Assembly: GCA_907165065.1 (NCBI GenBank)
Contig: OU015539.1
Span: forward strand, 17,080,816-17,144,815
DNA from: Caprimulgus europaeus
Lineage: Eukaryota > Chordata > Aves > Caprimulgiformes > Caprimulgidae
DNA length: 64,000 nucleotides
Reading direction: 5' to 3'
The position numbers and the translations under genes are program-made. The stretch's first letter is position 1. Each line of letters begins with the position of its first letter. Under the pieces are notes generated by a model, which searched no databases, had not been told where the DNA came from, and saw only the letters and a program-made list of their open reading frames with translations. Below are positions 24,801 through 39,800 of the stretch, one piece after another.

Positions 24801-27800
24801 CTTGTAGCCCACTGGAATGGGTTGTGAAGTTGCTTTCTACTGGGTTCAGGTTTAAGCATAGTTCTGAACAGAGCCAGAGTTCTGTGCCAATGTCAGCTGT
24901 CTGAGTGCCTTTGTGGATCCACCCTGCCAGTGGGGAAATATGAAAACTGACGATGTTCTGAAAGATGAAATGACTTAAGGAAGGCACACAAAGGGCCATA
25001 TTTATAGTGCAAATGAAGGTAATATTGGACTCCTTAAGACAACAGTAGCCATTCAACTCTTTTGTTTCTACAGTCTGTGTCTGAAGGATTTTCTGTTAAC
25101 ATCACCCTTCAAATCAGGAGGACTGAAAACAGTTAACCTGAGAATTTTGGAGTTTATTTTCCTATTGAAATGTTTAGAATATGGATGTGAAAATCACCTT
25201 TTGGGAAAGGCTTTAAATGATGCATATGGAACGTGATACGTCCAGATACGACATTGTCAAATGTTTCTTTTGTAGCTGTTCAGTAATGAGAAACAAAAGA
25301 ATTATTTCTACAGAAAAAAAAGCATCAGAAATGTTTCTAAATGCAGCCCTCAGAAATATGCCTTGAAGACAGCATGTGTTGCTGTGGAAGCACCTTTGCC
25401 AATTCTCAGCCCTCATGAGTAGTCATACAGTGGTGACTTGAATCTATTCAACAGCTGCTTGTTCCAGAAAAGTGTTTGGTTCTTCTATTGAGCTAATTCT
25501 TTTTGCCAAATATGACTTGAAGAGATGACCTGCTCTGATAAGATGTGCTGGTTTTGCACACTAACAATGCATAGGTAGATTGAAATAAAACTAGGAAACA
25601 CTTTAGCCTCAAAGTGATCACCAGTTCCAATGAAACTGAGACAGTCTCCAACAATTCAGTGTTTGTAGTCCTGGACAAGGGTAAACCTTTGATCAGTCTT
25701 CCTAATTTCCTATTTTTTGTCTTCTGTGGTCATTCACTACAAACTGTGTTTGACTCTCTTGCCAGCTGCATCTTTTCAATTATTTCTATGTGTCTTGTTT
25801 ACTTGCTCTTGCCAATATATAGCACCAGTTTTGCTGCCTTTCCCTCTGATGATATATTTGTATTTCAGGGAGTTGATTCATCTGCTCATTCACCTTTCTG
25901 AAGCTCTGCATGAAGCACAACTTAAACTCATACTGGTCATCCCTCCTGCAGTTGCAGCAGGGTGAGTATTCCTATTTAGATGGAGGGTTCCAGATGTGAG
26001 ATACTTTCTTGTCTGATATACAATAAACACAAAGCTTTGTTTATAGCTATGCAGCTTAAATGAATAAGAAATGATTTGAGATTGATGGGTAGTCCTGTCT
26101 TCATGTGTGTTGCACTGAATAGTCTTGGTAACTGTGGGCACTTATATAAATACCTCATAACTTTTGATGTCAGAATAACTTGCAGATGGACCTCCTGTTG
26201 TGGTGTTAACCCAAAATGTCAGGTAAGAACTTCCAGGAGAACAAGAGCAGAAACAGTTGGGGAGCTTAATGACTTGTTGCCAAGGAGTGACAAAGGTGTC
26301 ATAAAGGTTGCATATAAGAGAACTTCCTGAGCCCCTGGGCATTATTTCAGCTATGATAGATAATAGTTACTCTTTAAGTAAGAAAAACAGAACTATGGGA
26401 ATGAATTGTATCTATAATAGTGCTGTGGGTTTAAAAAAATATTTCTTCCATAAGTACAGAAAATGCATTTAGTAAGAGGAGAATATTTAGAATTGTTAAT
26501 GATTCTGTTTATTTGTGCAGTGATTTGAATGTTATGGATGTACCAGTTTGTGTTCTGGCTCAACAGCAGTAAGCAGTTCTTATCTTTCAGTGTGTATAGC
26601 AGAGAAATATTTACTTCCTAGGACTGTATTTGCTGAAAAAACAAAACCCATGTGGAAAATGAGAATATAATTTAATATGTGGAAGGAATTTGAATCCTCT
26701 TCTAAGTTTTTACTTTTTTAGGAGAAGATTCTGCATTGTCTTTAAGTGATACATAGTAAAACTGAAAAATCAGTTTCACTGTATTTCTAGTCTTTTTCAG
26801 GAAAGAAAATGGCACTCCAGTATTTCAGGGAGATTGTGGTTAGTCCTTCAGGGTTTTCTGTGGTCAATCATTGATTCCATCCATGTGAGAGTGAGCAGAC
26901 AGAACTGCAGGCAAGGGTGGAAGGTCATTCCAAATACCAGCAGAGTGATGTGACTTCGTTATGATAATTTCAGATGGAAATGTGGGCCATGCCAATGCTA
27001 TTATAACTTTATTAGCAAGAGTTTTGGCAGCATCCATTGGCCATTTGGTGACATTTGTTCACATTTGGATGCCCTTCCAGGTCAGAAGATGCATGGTATC
27101 CTTGTATCGTGAGCCCAGCTATCTGCTGTGCTACCTTGTGGAAGTGTTTGGGGTGTATGACAGCGCTACAAGGATGTACATGGAATACACCATGCCTGTT
27201 GGACAGCTGTGCTAATAAGGGTTATCTTATCCCCAAAAGTACCAGTTTCTGGATCTCCGTATTCTGCTCTGCCCTTTAGTTGCTTCTCAAAGGTAATGGG
27301 TGGGTAGGTTACACTGTGGGTAGGCCAGATGTTAGCTGTGTGTATGTCATGGGTGATGCCTTTTACTAATCCCTATTAATTGTTTTGAAGAGTTTTGGTT
27401 GGGGGCTCTTGTCATATGGGACTGCAGAATAAGGAAGTATAACCTGTTGTAGAGGATTACATACATGAAACTGTCTCCATAAAGTAATTGAGTATGGTGC
27501 AGTGGGTTTTGCTAACTGCAGAACAGGTGACAGATGGGACACACGAGCTAATCCTGTGTTGTGCTTATTCCTTATCTCTGCATTTTACCCAATGGAATAG
27601 GTACCTCCTCCTGGTTATGCAGATATTTTTGGCTTACTGGGCTTGGCTGGCTGATAGTGATAACTGAGTAAAACTAATAATGTTTGCATAGTCTGCAGTG
27701 CACGATTTTTTTTTCCAGGTTTCCTTTTTCCTTCAGCACATGAAAATTCAGTAATGTAAAGTCAATCTTAATAGCAAGCCATTATTATGTATTTTTCAGT

Positions 27801-30800
27801 TAGTAATTAAAAAAAATTGTTTTAGTAGACAGCTAAAGAAAAATATTACAAGGTCTTATTTTTCTCACCTTGGGCTGTATAACAGTGTGGACAGGCTCAC
27901 AGCCACTACAGTTTGATGGTCTAACAGCACAGTTTCAGGCTGGTGTTGTACAGCCTCCTAAATTTCTTGTAGGCTGTGACAATCTTCCAGTGTACATTCT
28001 TTTTCAAGGTGCCAAAAAGGCTGAGAAAATGGAATGCCTGAGCAGGCTTGTAAATGTCTCTTCTGCAGCTGGGCTTTTCTCTGCAATTGTCTCAAGTTTT
28101 TGTTGAGTTTTGTGGGGAGGTCCAATAGCACGAGGGGGAAACAAAACATTTCTGCCTGCAGATATCTGCAGGGCTTAAATGCTGCCTGCTGAAAAGTTTC
28201 AGAGACCCTCTACTAGGTGACTAAAGAGTTGTCTGTGTGCTGAGATCAGTTGGTGTCTGTACTCTAACTGTGATGTCACCTTTCCTGTAGGTTAGTGATG
28301 TAACCTGAATATAGGATATGTATTTTATACCATCTTAAGACTGTAAGCCCAGAATAATACCTGCCTGTAATTTTTTTTCTTCAATAGCTGCATGAAATAT
28401 GATTGCAGTTTATTTTCTGTAAAACTGTGTACTTCAGGATGGTTTTTGTTGCTTTATGTTACCTTCTTATGTCCTTAAAATGAAGTAGCTAGTTTAATGC
28501 AAAAATCCCTTTGCTTCCATGTGTGGCTGGCCACAAAGGTTTGATAGGCAGAGAGGGAGAGGCAATGCGTTGAAGACTATGGCAAAACCAAACAAAATAA
28601 ATTCCATTGGTAGACAGTCCTGTAAAATAATATGTGTGCAGAGCCCTTTTCTTTAGGGACTGAAGAGCTCTGACAGCCTCTCTGTGTTTTGAGGAGATTC
28701 ATTCCTGTCACTCAAGCCCCTCTGTTTCTCCCTCAGTTCTGGTATTTTTTGCATCATGTTTTGTGAGACACTTTATCTCCTGTAGTCTCAGGAAAACACT
28801 AGACTATGCAGCTGTTGTCTCTAGACATGGTGTGGCTTGTTCCCTTTTCCTCCCTGTGCTCTGTATTTTCTGAGATCTTCCTGTGTCAGAATACACACCC
28901 TGTAATCCTGAGGTAGTTTGGCACACTGCTGCACTCCAAATCTTGTAATGTGCAAAAAGGAATGCAGTGTATAAATGGGGTCAAGAATTTATTGTTCATC
29001 CACTTAATGTTTTAATGTTCTGATAATCCAAATGATCTAGTTAATACAGAGAAGCTTCATTAACATTACAGCTAGAATTGTTATGCAGAGCCTTCCCACT
29101 TTCTACCCCTTTTCTATGGTGTTAGGCTCACCCTTCCCCTGTTCCTGAGCATCCTGGAGTTGACACTCAGTGTTCCTTGAGCAGAAAGATGAGTCATCAG
29201 CACAGTAAGTTCCTTCTCAGCAGTGTGATAGTGATGCTGGAAGTTTCCTCCTTGTCAGCCTTGGGTTTCACTTCAAGCTATTCCACATGTTCTCTTATCA
29301 CGATCTACGTCCTCTTCGTTGGCTCGCAGCTGAAGTTTGAAGTTTGTGCAAACTCCTTGGGCCGGTCAGACCTTTTCTGCATGTGGTGTTCCCAGAGCTG
29401 GAGGCTGTAGTCACTTCACCACCACACAATGATTTGAAAGAAAGTTCAGGCCATAAGATGCAGAGGATTTTAAAAATGAGGAAGCTTTTAATCAGCAATA
29501 TTTCTCAGGAGGAGTTATCACATGTGGTGCAAGTAATCATAGGTACAGGGCAGGTAAGCTGTTCCTTACTGTCATGGATGTTTTGCGTGGCTGTTGAGAG
29601 CCACCTTTGTGGCTGTAATACTCAAGTCTTGGGAAGCCAGCTTTCTCTGTCATGGCAAGGTGGAGTCATTCAGATTTCCTTCAGAATATAAATGCTTGGG
29701 AGCTTCTGGTGCATGGACAGCTTTGCTGGTAAAACTTTTTACTCTAGGGAAGGTTCCAGGAACTGAACCATGCTTTTGGCTGTTGCCCTCTGAAGTGCTC
29801 ACATGGCTCCCGGTAAGCCAACTTGTTACAAGCCTCATTGTATTAACTCACTGCATGCAGAGCAATAAATGCAATACTTCTTTAAAAATAGAGACATGGA
29901 AACAAAGTCCTTAAAAATCTTTTCCTGGCTCGTGAGATGAACCTTTGCAACGTTCACAGACTGTTAGTACTCTAATTTCTTCCAGATTTCTCTGGAAAAT
30001 TGTGGGCTGGTATGCTTTTGCATCACATGGATGCTCAGTGGTGGTTACAAATACTTTGAGATTCTTGTGCTTTTGTTATGTCAAAAATAATGAGAATTGC
30101 TATGTCTTCTCTCCTGTCTTTTAGTCCAATATTTCATTCTCCCCTCTTACGATCTGCGTTTCATCCCAACTGATAGTTCCTTTTTAGAGCAATTTTCTGT
30201 TGCTATTAATTGTAGTCTATTACAGATAAAGCAAAGCAGAACACTTTAAAACACTTTTCTAAAATGCTTTATCAGTCACTTCATCACACAGATGCTTTTT
30301 AAAATGCTAATGCATGCTCTGGTAGAATTTAAGTAATTGCTGTAAACAATGTTCAGATGAAAGTGCATTTGCTTCTTTCAGTGTTAGGGAGAAAGTGGAG
30401 AATAGCACAAAACCCTCAAGATTCCTGTGGATTGTGATGTTGATTGACACTACTCGATGCAGCCTCACAGCCAGAGGGACCTGAATCGGTTTTGTTTACA
30501 TACACTCACATGGGGCTCTACAGTCTAGTTCTTCTAAATCCTGAAACACGAACTGAAGTCCCTATCAGCTCTCTGGATTCTTAGCCACATTTTGCCTGGA
30601 CTAGAATTTGCTTTGATGTGGGAGCTGTTATCTTTCAGGGCTGTCTTACAGTCGATCACCGCACTGAGGTTTGAACTTTGTGTTGTCATTTCCCCTCCTG
30701 CTGCTGTCCTGCATATTGACAGGATGGTGGGTTCACACTTCCAAAACCTCTCTGAACTGGGATTTAGAACTGGGAAGGACTTCTTTCTAAAGTGCAATTT

Positions 30801-33800
30801 TTAACCTGAAATATGTAGTACGTGCCTGTCCCTAAATGGCCTTATCTGCAGAGGAGTAGTGAGGTATTCTTGTTTTCTAGCTGTGGGAAGTAACACCCAT
30901 AGTTTATATGAAAGGATCCAAAGGTCTCAATCCTCTAAACCAATTATTTTGTTTCTTTATGCATTCCTCAAGTTTCTGGGATTTATTCATAAACCTTCAT
31001 TGCCCAGGAGAATGCATTAGTCACATTCTTTTCAATTAATACTGTTATATAAGTCACCTGTCTGTGACTTCCATGTGTGTCTTCCTATTGCATTTACTTG
31101 GAAAAACACTTTAACTTCCTGAGTCAATAGGCAGCTGAAAGGATGTTCATCAGTTACAGAGCAATCTTAAAATGTTCACCATGTCCATTCGTGCCTTAAA
31201 TCTTAGGAGTACATTTGATTTAATTATATCAATAAGCAGAATCCTGAAATTTTCTTTCTGCCTTACTTGACTTTTTAGATAGTAGCTGTACTTTAAAAAT
31301 TTTGATTTATAGGATAAAATGGCTTCAGCTGAAAAGTGTTTCCCATTGTGCATTAAATATCTTGTGTCTTGAAACTCACTCTGGGTTTTAACACTTATAT
31401 GTGGTTGAAAGTGCACTTTAATGCTTCTTATATTCTTTATTTGTTGGAATCACTGTAGACTGTTAATCAAAAGGCAGCAAAAGGCATGGAAATAAGTACC
31501 ATTGAGAATGAAATAATATTTTTGAGTTCAACAGCTGGCAAAAGACTGATAAAGGAGACATGAGCTGTATGTGGAATACCCTAACCAGCTGGGATGCTAG
31601 GAGCTGAAACATTGTTCCTTTTGTGTTCTACTCTGATTAAAATTTAGAGAGAGAACATAGTGAAATGTAAGCAGTTTATTTAGGAATTTGTAATTTAGAC
31701 TCCTTTGATACGCATTAAGATCAAAGCAGTCTGGCAGCAAATGCTATCTGAAAGGAGACACTTTTAAGAGCTAAAAATACTGATTTGCTTAAGGAAAAAC
31801 AGTCTGGAAAATGCAGCTTTGCACATGAGATCAAGTGTGTGATGCAGGAAGGAAGAGTATTGGGTCATCTGTTTAACTTGAATTCAGCATTTGCAAACAA
31901 AAACTAGGTGAGACTGATCCTCTGGCTGAAGCTTGCTCCCATAACTAAAGGCTCCAGTGAAGCTTTGGGTTTTGGTTTGCTTGTGACATGTTCTGGGCTA
32001 AAAGAAAACTTCACTTGAAAAACAATTTTTTTCTTAATTAGCCATTTTATATATTTCTCTACAGCATTTTTGAATGTATCTGTTTACAGCACTGTCCAGA
32101 GACGGTTGCACTTGCATAATCAAGGGGTGAGAATGTGTGTGGAGGGTGTTTGGGAGGCAGGAACCTCTCTAGCAAACTTTGCTGTCACAGAGAATGCGTG
32201 TAGAGCCACCATGGTGGCAAACACAGGCTGAGATAGTATTTCCATCCACCTGAGATCCAGGAATTGCACTGATTTTCCTTCAAACATAAGTGGCTTGCGA
32301 GAGGGAGGAACAGCAGGAGCCAAGGTCATGCTCTAAAAAGCATGTGTGCTGTGCTGTGACTCTCCTCTGGGTTGGGTACGTCTGAAGAGAGGTGCTGGGA
32401 TCGCTGTGTTATGTGAATGGTTGCTAGAGCAGATGGTTTGCTGAAGACTTCCAGCCTGATTTACAACAGATTGTCTCAAAATGTTAGAATGTCACTGCTT
32501 TTAACGTGCATGGATATGGCTGCGTGTGTAAACTAGGATGTGTACTCGTTCTGAAACAGCAAGGGGTAGCCAGGTGTTTTCTGCCCATTGCTGATGGTGG
32601 GTAACTCCATTTGTGCTCACTGATCCTGGGCTTGATTAGATTCCTGGCTTAAATCTTAGGTATGTGCACTTCAGTGATTATTGTACTACATATAGAATGG
32701 TTTGGGTTGGAAGGGACCTTAAAGCTCATCCAGTTCCAACCCCCCTGCCAGCAGCAGGGACACCTTCCACTACACCAGGTTGCTCAAAGCCTCATCCAAC
32801 CTGGCCGAGAACACTTCCAGGGAGGAGCAGCCACAGCTTCTCTGCCCAACCTGGGCCAGGGTCTCACCACCCTCACACCAAAGAATTTCTTCCCAATATC
32901 TCATCTAAACCTCCCCTCTTCCACTTTCAAGCCATTTCCTCTTGTTCTATCACTACCTGCCCTTATAAAAAGTCTCTCCCCAGCTTTCTTGTAGGCCTTC
33001 TCTTCTCCAGGCTGCACAGCCCCAACTCTCTCAGCCTGCCCTCACAGCAGAGCTGCTCCAGCCCTGGCATCATCCTCGTGGCCTCCTCTGGACTCGTTCT
33101 AACAGGTCCATGTCTCTCTTGTGTTGGGGGCTCCAGAACTGGACACAGCACTGTAGGTGGGGCCTTACAAGAGTGGAGTAGAGAGGGAGAATCCCCTCCT
33201 TCGACCTGCTGCCCACGCTGCTCTGGGTGCAGCCCAGGATATGGTTGGCCTTCTGGGCTGCAAGCTCATTGCCAGCTCAATTATGGTTCCAGTTATGGTG
33301 TAGCTGTGTGAAGGATCAGCTTGGTATACACTGAATTATTAAAAGCTGTTAGGTTTTTGCTAAACACGATGTTAAATAACTCTGTATTTACAGGCAGGTT
33401 GTTAGTGGTCACTTTTCTTGGACTTTTATTGTCCTCTGAAGTATCATCCTTTGTACAAAGTAGCAATAAAAAGTGGCACTGGCTGTGTCACTCCCTAATG
33501 TAACGCTGTGCTCTTTGCTTGTGTTTTGATGGTCGGGATATGCACCGAGCAGTTTGTCCTGTGTGATGGATTTCTTTTGAAAACATGTGTCTGTAGGTTA
33601 CAAAACAGAAGCCACTCCTTGAATAGCAGATGATTCTTTATCTCTTGAAGTGGTATTGAATCTGTAAATGAGAAAAATTTAAAATCTCAAGTAAAAAAGT
33701 GAACTCAGTTGCTGAGGCGAGCAGCTCCAGTGCCAGACTTCAGGGCCTTGGGACAACTAGTTAAGGAATCGGGAGCACGAGTAGTTTTCTCCTCTCCTTC

Positions 33801-36800
33801 CAGTCGCAGGGAATGATGAGAGAGGAAACAAGAAGATCCAGCAGATCAGTATCTGGCTCTGAGACTGGTGTCAGTGGCAAAATTTGGGGTTTTTTGGTCA
33901 TGGGTCAGTCTACACAACACCAGGGCTGCTGGTGACAGATGGGGGTACACCTGCCTCAGAGGGGGAAAAGGTCTTTGAGCAAATCTTGGCAGGGGGGAAA
34001 GGGATGAAACCAGGCTTGCTAGAGATAAGCCTGGGGGTGGCACACCAGTGTTTGAGGGTTGGTGTGCTAGTGAGGTCCTTTGGTCTGCCATCTCACTGGA
34101 GGTAGGGGATGGAGATCCACATGGCAGCAAAGACACAGGGGTTGTTGATGTGTTAGAAACCACAGAAGTGCTTGAAGGCCCCATAATCCAAAGGGAAATG
34201 GTTAGTGACCTGCTACACCACTTAGACATGTCTATGGGGCCAGACAGGATCCACCCAAGGGTACTGAGGGAGCTGGTGGCAGAGCTCACCAAGCCACTTT
34301 CCATCACATATCAGCAGTCCTGGCTTACTGGGGAGGTCCCAGGAGACTAGAGGTTAACAAATGTGATGCCTGTCTACAAGAAAGACCAGAAAGACGATCT
34401 GGGGAACTACAGGCCTGTCAGTCTGACCTCAGTGCCAGGGAAGGTTATGGAGCAGATCATCTTGAGTGCCATCACACGACACAGAGGACAGCCAGGTGTC
34501 AGGCCCAATCAACGTGGGTTTATGAAGGGCAGGTCCTGCCTGACCAACCTGATCTCTGTCTATGACAAGGTGACCCGCTTAGTGGACGAGGAATAGGCTG
34601 TGGATGTTGTTTACCTGGACTTTAGGAAAGCCTTTGACACTGTTTCCCACAGCCTTCTCCTGGAGAAACTGTGACAAAAGGTAATCATTCTGCTCTCAGT
34701 GCTAGGCAGGTCTCATGGGAAACTGAGTCTAGATATTATAGTTACAGGAGGATGTAGAAAAATGAGAGTGTTTAGAGGAAAGCAAGAAAAATGGCAAGAA
34801 TAATATCTCCTTTGAGGAAACTTTGAAGAGCTGTATTTAGTATATTGAAAAGAGGAAAAAAGTATCAGGAGACATAGTAAGTCTTCAAATGTGTCAACAG
34901 GGGCTGTGCAAGTGACAGTGATACATTTATTTTTGCATCAGCTTGGGAGAAAAGCATAAAAATACTCTCAGTTCATGGTAAAGAATTCTTGAGTTGAACA
35001 CTAGAAAAAGAATAACGTCAGATGGCAAAACAGTGTCGAAACACCTAGAAGAACTTGGGGATCTTGGTATGCATTTTGAACTTGCTGGCACACGTCTAGG
35101 TAGCAGGTGATGCACAGCTGTGTGAGGAGAACAGAGAGCAGTTCCTTTCTGAATGTCTTTGGGTGGCAGAATTAATGCTCCAGAAATGCCTGTTTGGCAG
35201 AAGAGTGCAAGGAAGCAGAGCTGAGCCACTGGGAGAAAGAAGAGGGTCTGGTCTGTTGTGAAACTCTCTTCCTCCATCCCATAGCACTTCTTACATTTCC
35301 CACTTCAGATGGTTTGAAGATTTGCTAATTGATTTGGGTTGTGCTGAGGTGAAGTGTTCTTGATGCTACACTTGTTAAAAAGCAGTGAGAAGTTGCTGGC
35401 AGAGGGTATTTTTGGTGTAGGTGTGCAGCATGAAACAAGGGACTTTGAGAAAACTGAAAACATCTGAAGAGCCATTACTGTGTCACTGTTTTTATAGCAG
35501 GGAGATTCTAAAGCCTTGGCAGTTTCTTACTGTGATTCAGCAATTTTCCTCTCTTCAGCCTCAAATGTTTTTGATTTAAGCCATTAAAGAGAATCCATTA
35601 TATGTTCAAATGGCTCTTAGTGCTATTTTGAAAATCTTCATTATAGTACACCCATTGTTCCAGGAGCTGGATCTGTTCACATTGCTGAACAAGGTCAGGG
35701 GGAAGGTTCTGTACTTGTTTTGCTTTAGTTTTGTAGCACTGGGGGCAGAGGTTAGACAAGACTGATTCTAAATTCCTGTATTTTTGTTATGAAAAGACTA
35801 GCTGTCTTGTTTGGTAGCTTTGAAACAGTATTCTTCATTCACTGAGCAGTAATGTTTGCTGTGGTGAGATGGGAATATATGGAGTTAACCTGCCTTCTTT
35901 TAGGAGATTCCTGAGGGGAAAAAAAGAAAGAGGCTGTTAACAGAGGTTCCTATTTATTGTTATGCTGTTTAGGCAGAACTATTCCAAAATTGGTAGTAAT
36001 CTGGACAAGTATTTAGTCTTTTCTCAAACCATATAGCTGAAATCCTTCCAGGACTGTATGGAGGCTGTAAAGGTTAGAGTATACTAATCCTTTCTTTGGG
36101 AAGGAAGAAATTGTATTTCCAGGAAAACAAGACATTATCTTGTTAAAAACAATTCTTTTGCTGGATTAAAAAGTGAAGAGAAAACTCTTCTAGAGAAATA
36201 GGGAAGCTTTTTCTAGTGGCTCTGCTGTTAATGAAGAGCTGAGATACTAGATGTTTTCCTCCTTTAGACCACAAGTGGACAGTTCAGAGTAGATGGATGT
36301 TCCTTTGTGGTTTTCATTTATTGTGGGAATCAGTTGTTCTCTTAGACCTCACTGTAAGTTTTACAAGGATCAAGATCCACCTTTGTATTAGGAGGAATCC
36401 TAGAATTGTTCTGTATGCTGTCAGCAAAGTATGTAACAACAGATTTGGGGGATGGACACTCCCCAGCATTTTGAAGTGATTTATCTTTTAAAATCTTGCT
36501 AAACTTCAAGTTATTATTACCTTGTTATGCTAAACTTAATATAATCTCTTAAAATAAATACAAGGAAATGCTCAGACAATATATATTTAGTGTCTGAACT
36601 TTAAAAGAAAGCCAAACTGAATTATTGAAAGTCACTTGTTAAGCAGCTGGAACCAGAGATGCCTGAAATACAGGATTTCCAGTTTGTGCCCAGCCATGCT
36701 GCAGACAGGACGTTCTGATGCTCACATACCCCATTGTAAGGCTGTTTTATACCTGTTTGTTCTTTAGAGAGCTTCCAAAGTACTTCTCTGCTACCCAGCA

Positions 36801-39800
36801 GTCTTGCTCACAACTTGTTACTCGCTCATGAAACACATGCAGTTAAATCTGTAGTTTGGTATGTCTTTCATTTTTCACTTTTATAGATTCTGGGCTTTGA
36901 AAAGAGCATATTAAAGCTCCTGCAGTCTTGGCAAATAATCCATGATTTCTCTCTCTTATTGGCTTCTTGAGATGCACAGCTGTAGTGCAGCTGCTTTCAT
37001 TTGAAAGCCACAGGAACCCAAACCGCTCTTCTCTCTTCAAACCCCTGAACATAACGTATGCTCCTCATTCAAAGTACGGCCAGCATCCCTACCTTTGGAT
37101 GTTCCTATTGCATCTGGAAGAGGGAAAAAAACCTACAGCCTCTTTCCATGTTAGTTAAAGCTTCTCTAGGTAGGTACTGTCAGTATTTTCCACCTCTAAA
37201 CTTCTTCTTCTCCAAAATTAAGATTTTAGCTACTCAGTTTATTCTTTATTCTTGCTGCAAAAACATGGTGGTTGTGAAGGGCTGTCTTAAAGTCACCTCA
37301 GCTCTTTCCTTCCAGAGCTGCTGTGCAATGAACATTGTCAGAATCTCTTCAGCCTTCACTCCTTTCTTGGGAAAGATTGGCAGCAGGGCAGACAACTTGT
37401 CCCTTCTTTTACTTTGTACTGTCGTGCTCTCTTCCTCCTTTCCTATAAATATACAGGGATATTTGGCTTAATAATAGGAAGAGTACTTGATGGAAAATTG
37501 CTTGTTGACCTCACAGTTGCCCAGCTCAATGGATGCCACAATTGACCAGTGTGTTGTGTATGTAATAAAGGAAATAAGTGTTTTAGTCTCTTAGATGTTA
37601 ATTATAAATGGGTACTTGTCATTATTAAGGTAGTCTGTGTTTTTTTACCAGGAGTCTGTCATCTTCAGAAGCTGCTGCAGATTCAGTTGCCTTGCCATAG
37701 CTTTGTGTATAGAGAATGCTGTTTGGTTCACTTCTCCAGTACATATGCACTGTTGTCCTTGGAAGCATTTCTAGCAAGTAGTAATTCTGATGCAGAATAT
37801 GGAAGTAAACAACAGGATAATTTTTGTGATACTGTGTGGTAAAGAAATTCAATAAACAGCTTCTAAGATCCCTCTGTTTTGGAGTGAAATGGGGAGTCAC
37901 TGACTTTTAACATCATTTTCAGGCAGGACTATGTGGACCAGAATGTAAAGCATTGAAATTTTGGTAAGTAAATAATGCCAGGGATCAAAACAGCAGGAAA
38001 CCTATTACTTGTTGCAGATGGAGTTTTAAATTATCAGATTATGTCACATAACAGCATACTACAAAAACAACTTTGTAGTGTTTATTAAGTGTAGGTATTG
38101 GTAAAACAGAATCCTACTTAATGTTATAAAAAGTTAAAATGTTTGTGAGAAACCTAGCCATAATAATCTGATTTTGTTGGAATCAATAATACTCTTGCTG
38201 CAGTTTTCTGATCTTTCTACGTGTCTGATCATCTTCCTCACTTTTCCTTACAATTTGACAAATGAGGTGACATAAAAGCAAGCAATTCTGGAAATGCTTG
38301 GTGTATATTCACTGTAGCTAGTGTATGTACCAAGTATGCTCCCCATGCTTGCTGTTGCTAATAAAGAAATTTGATGCTTGAAGACAAACTCTTTGAGCAA
38401 GCAATGTATAGAAAATGGGACTTGGGAAGGAAAATCTGAAAACTCTAACTATGCACAGGTTCCTATTTGTTGTGCCTAGCTGATAATAACACTTGGCCCT
38501 CCATTGTTTCTCTAGTTGTCAGACTGCCTATGAGTATCCTAAAAAAAGGACACTGTCAGGAGGATGGAGAGCACAGTTACAGAGCAAGGGATTTTGAAAT
38601 CAGGATCTGTGCATAGAATTCAGCACTCAGAAGGGCATTGAAATTACACTTAAGTGGACTGTCCAGGCTAGCTGCTTGGCATATTAATTTTTATTATATA
38701 TTAGAGAACCTGTAAAATATGTATGACCTTGATCAAGGTACAGCTTGAGACATGAGTTTGTATTGAGGGGAGCAGAAAAATGGTCATGAAATGACTACTG
38801 GCTGCTTCTGAGTGACAGATACTGGAGAAAGTTTCATAATCTCTACAGATTACAGTAATACTATTGAATCCCAGACTGGTTTGTGTTGGAAGGGACCTCA
38901 AAGCTCATCCAGTTCCAAACCCCCTGCCAGCAGCAGGGACACCTTCCACTAGACCAGGTTGCTCAAAGCCTCATCCAACCTGGCCGAGAACACTTCCAGG
39001 GAGGAGCAGCCACAGCTTCTCTGGGCAACCTGGGCCAGGGTCTCACCACCCTCACACCAAAGAATTTCTTCCTCACATCTCATCTCCATCTCCCCTCTGT
39101 CAGTTTCAAGCCATTTCCCCTTGTTACGTCACTGACTGCCCTTGGCCAAAGTCCCTCCCCAGCCTTCCTGGAGCCCCTTCAGGTACTGGGAGGCCACTAG
39201 AAGGTCTCCCCGGAGCCTTCTCTTCTCCAGGCTGAACAGCCCCAACTCTCTCAGCCTGTCCTCACAGCAGAGCTGCTCCAGCCCTGGCATCATCCTCGTG
39301 GCCTCCTCTGGACTGGCTCCAGGAGCTCCATGTCCTTGTGCTGTTGGTGGCCCCAGCACTGGAGGCAGCACTGCAGGTAGGGCAGAGCAGAGGGGGAGAA
39401 TCACCTCCCTTGACCTGCTGCCTACTCTGCTCTGGGTGCAGCCCAGGGTATGGTTGGCCTTCTGGGCTGCGAGCAGACATTGCTGGCTCATGTTGAGTTG
39501 CCACTCCTAAGTCCTTCTCTTCAGAGCTGCTCTCAATCCACTCATGGCCCAGCCTGGATTTATGCTTGGGGTTGCCCTGACCCAGGTGCAGGACCTTGGC
39601 CTTGTTGAGCTCCATGAGGTTGGCACAGTCCCACCTCTCCAGCCTGTCCCTGTCCCTCTGGATGCCATCCTGTCCCTCCAGTGTGTCAACAGCACCACTC
39701 AGCTTGGTGTCATCAGCAACCTTGCTGAGGGTGCCCTCGATCCCAGTGTCCATGTCTCTGACAAAGATGTTGAACAGCACCGGCCCCAACACCAACCCCT

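Noticed and set aside
26961-27215. 84-aa frame in intron 8
   Set aside because: No motif recognised, length within chance expectation, no nearby splice or start context.
29344-29691. 115-aa frame in intron 8
   Set aside because: No domain recognised; overlapping frames on the other strand; no promoter or splice evidence.
32664-33311. 215-aa plus-strand frame
   Set aside because: Antisense of a CR1 3' end; the real coding strand is minus.
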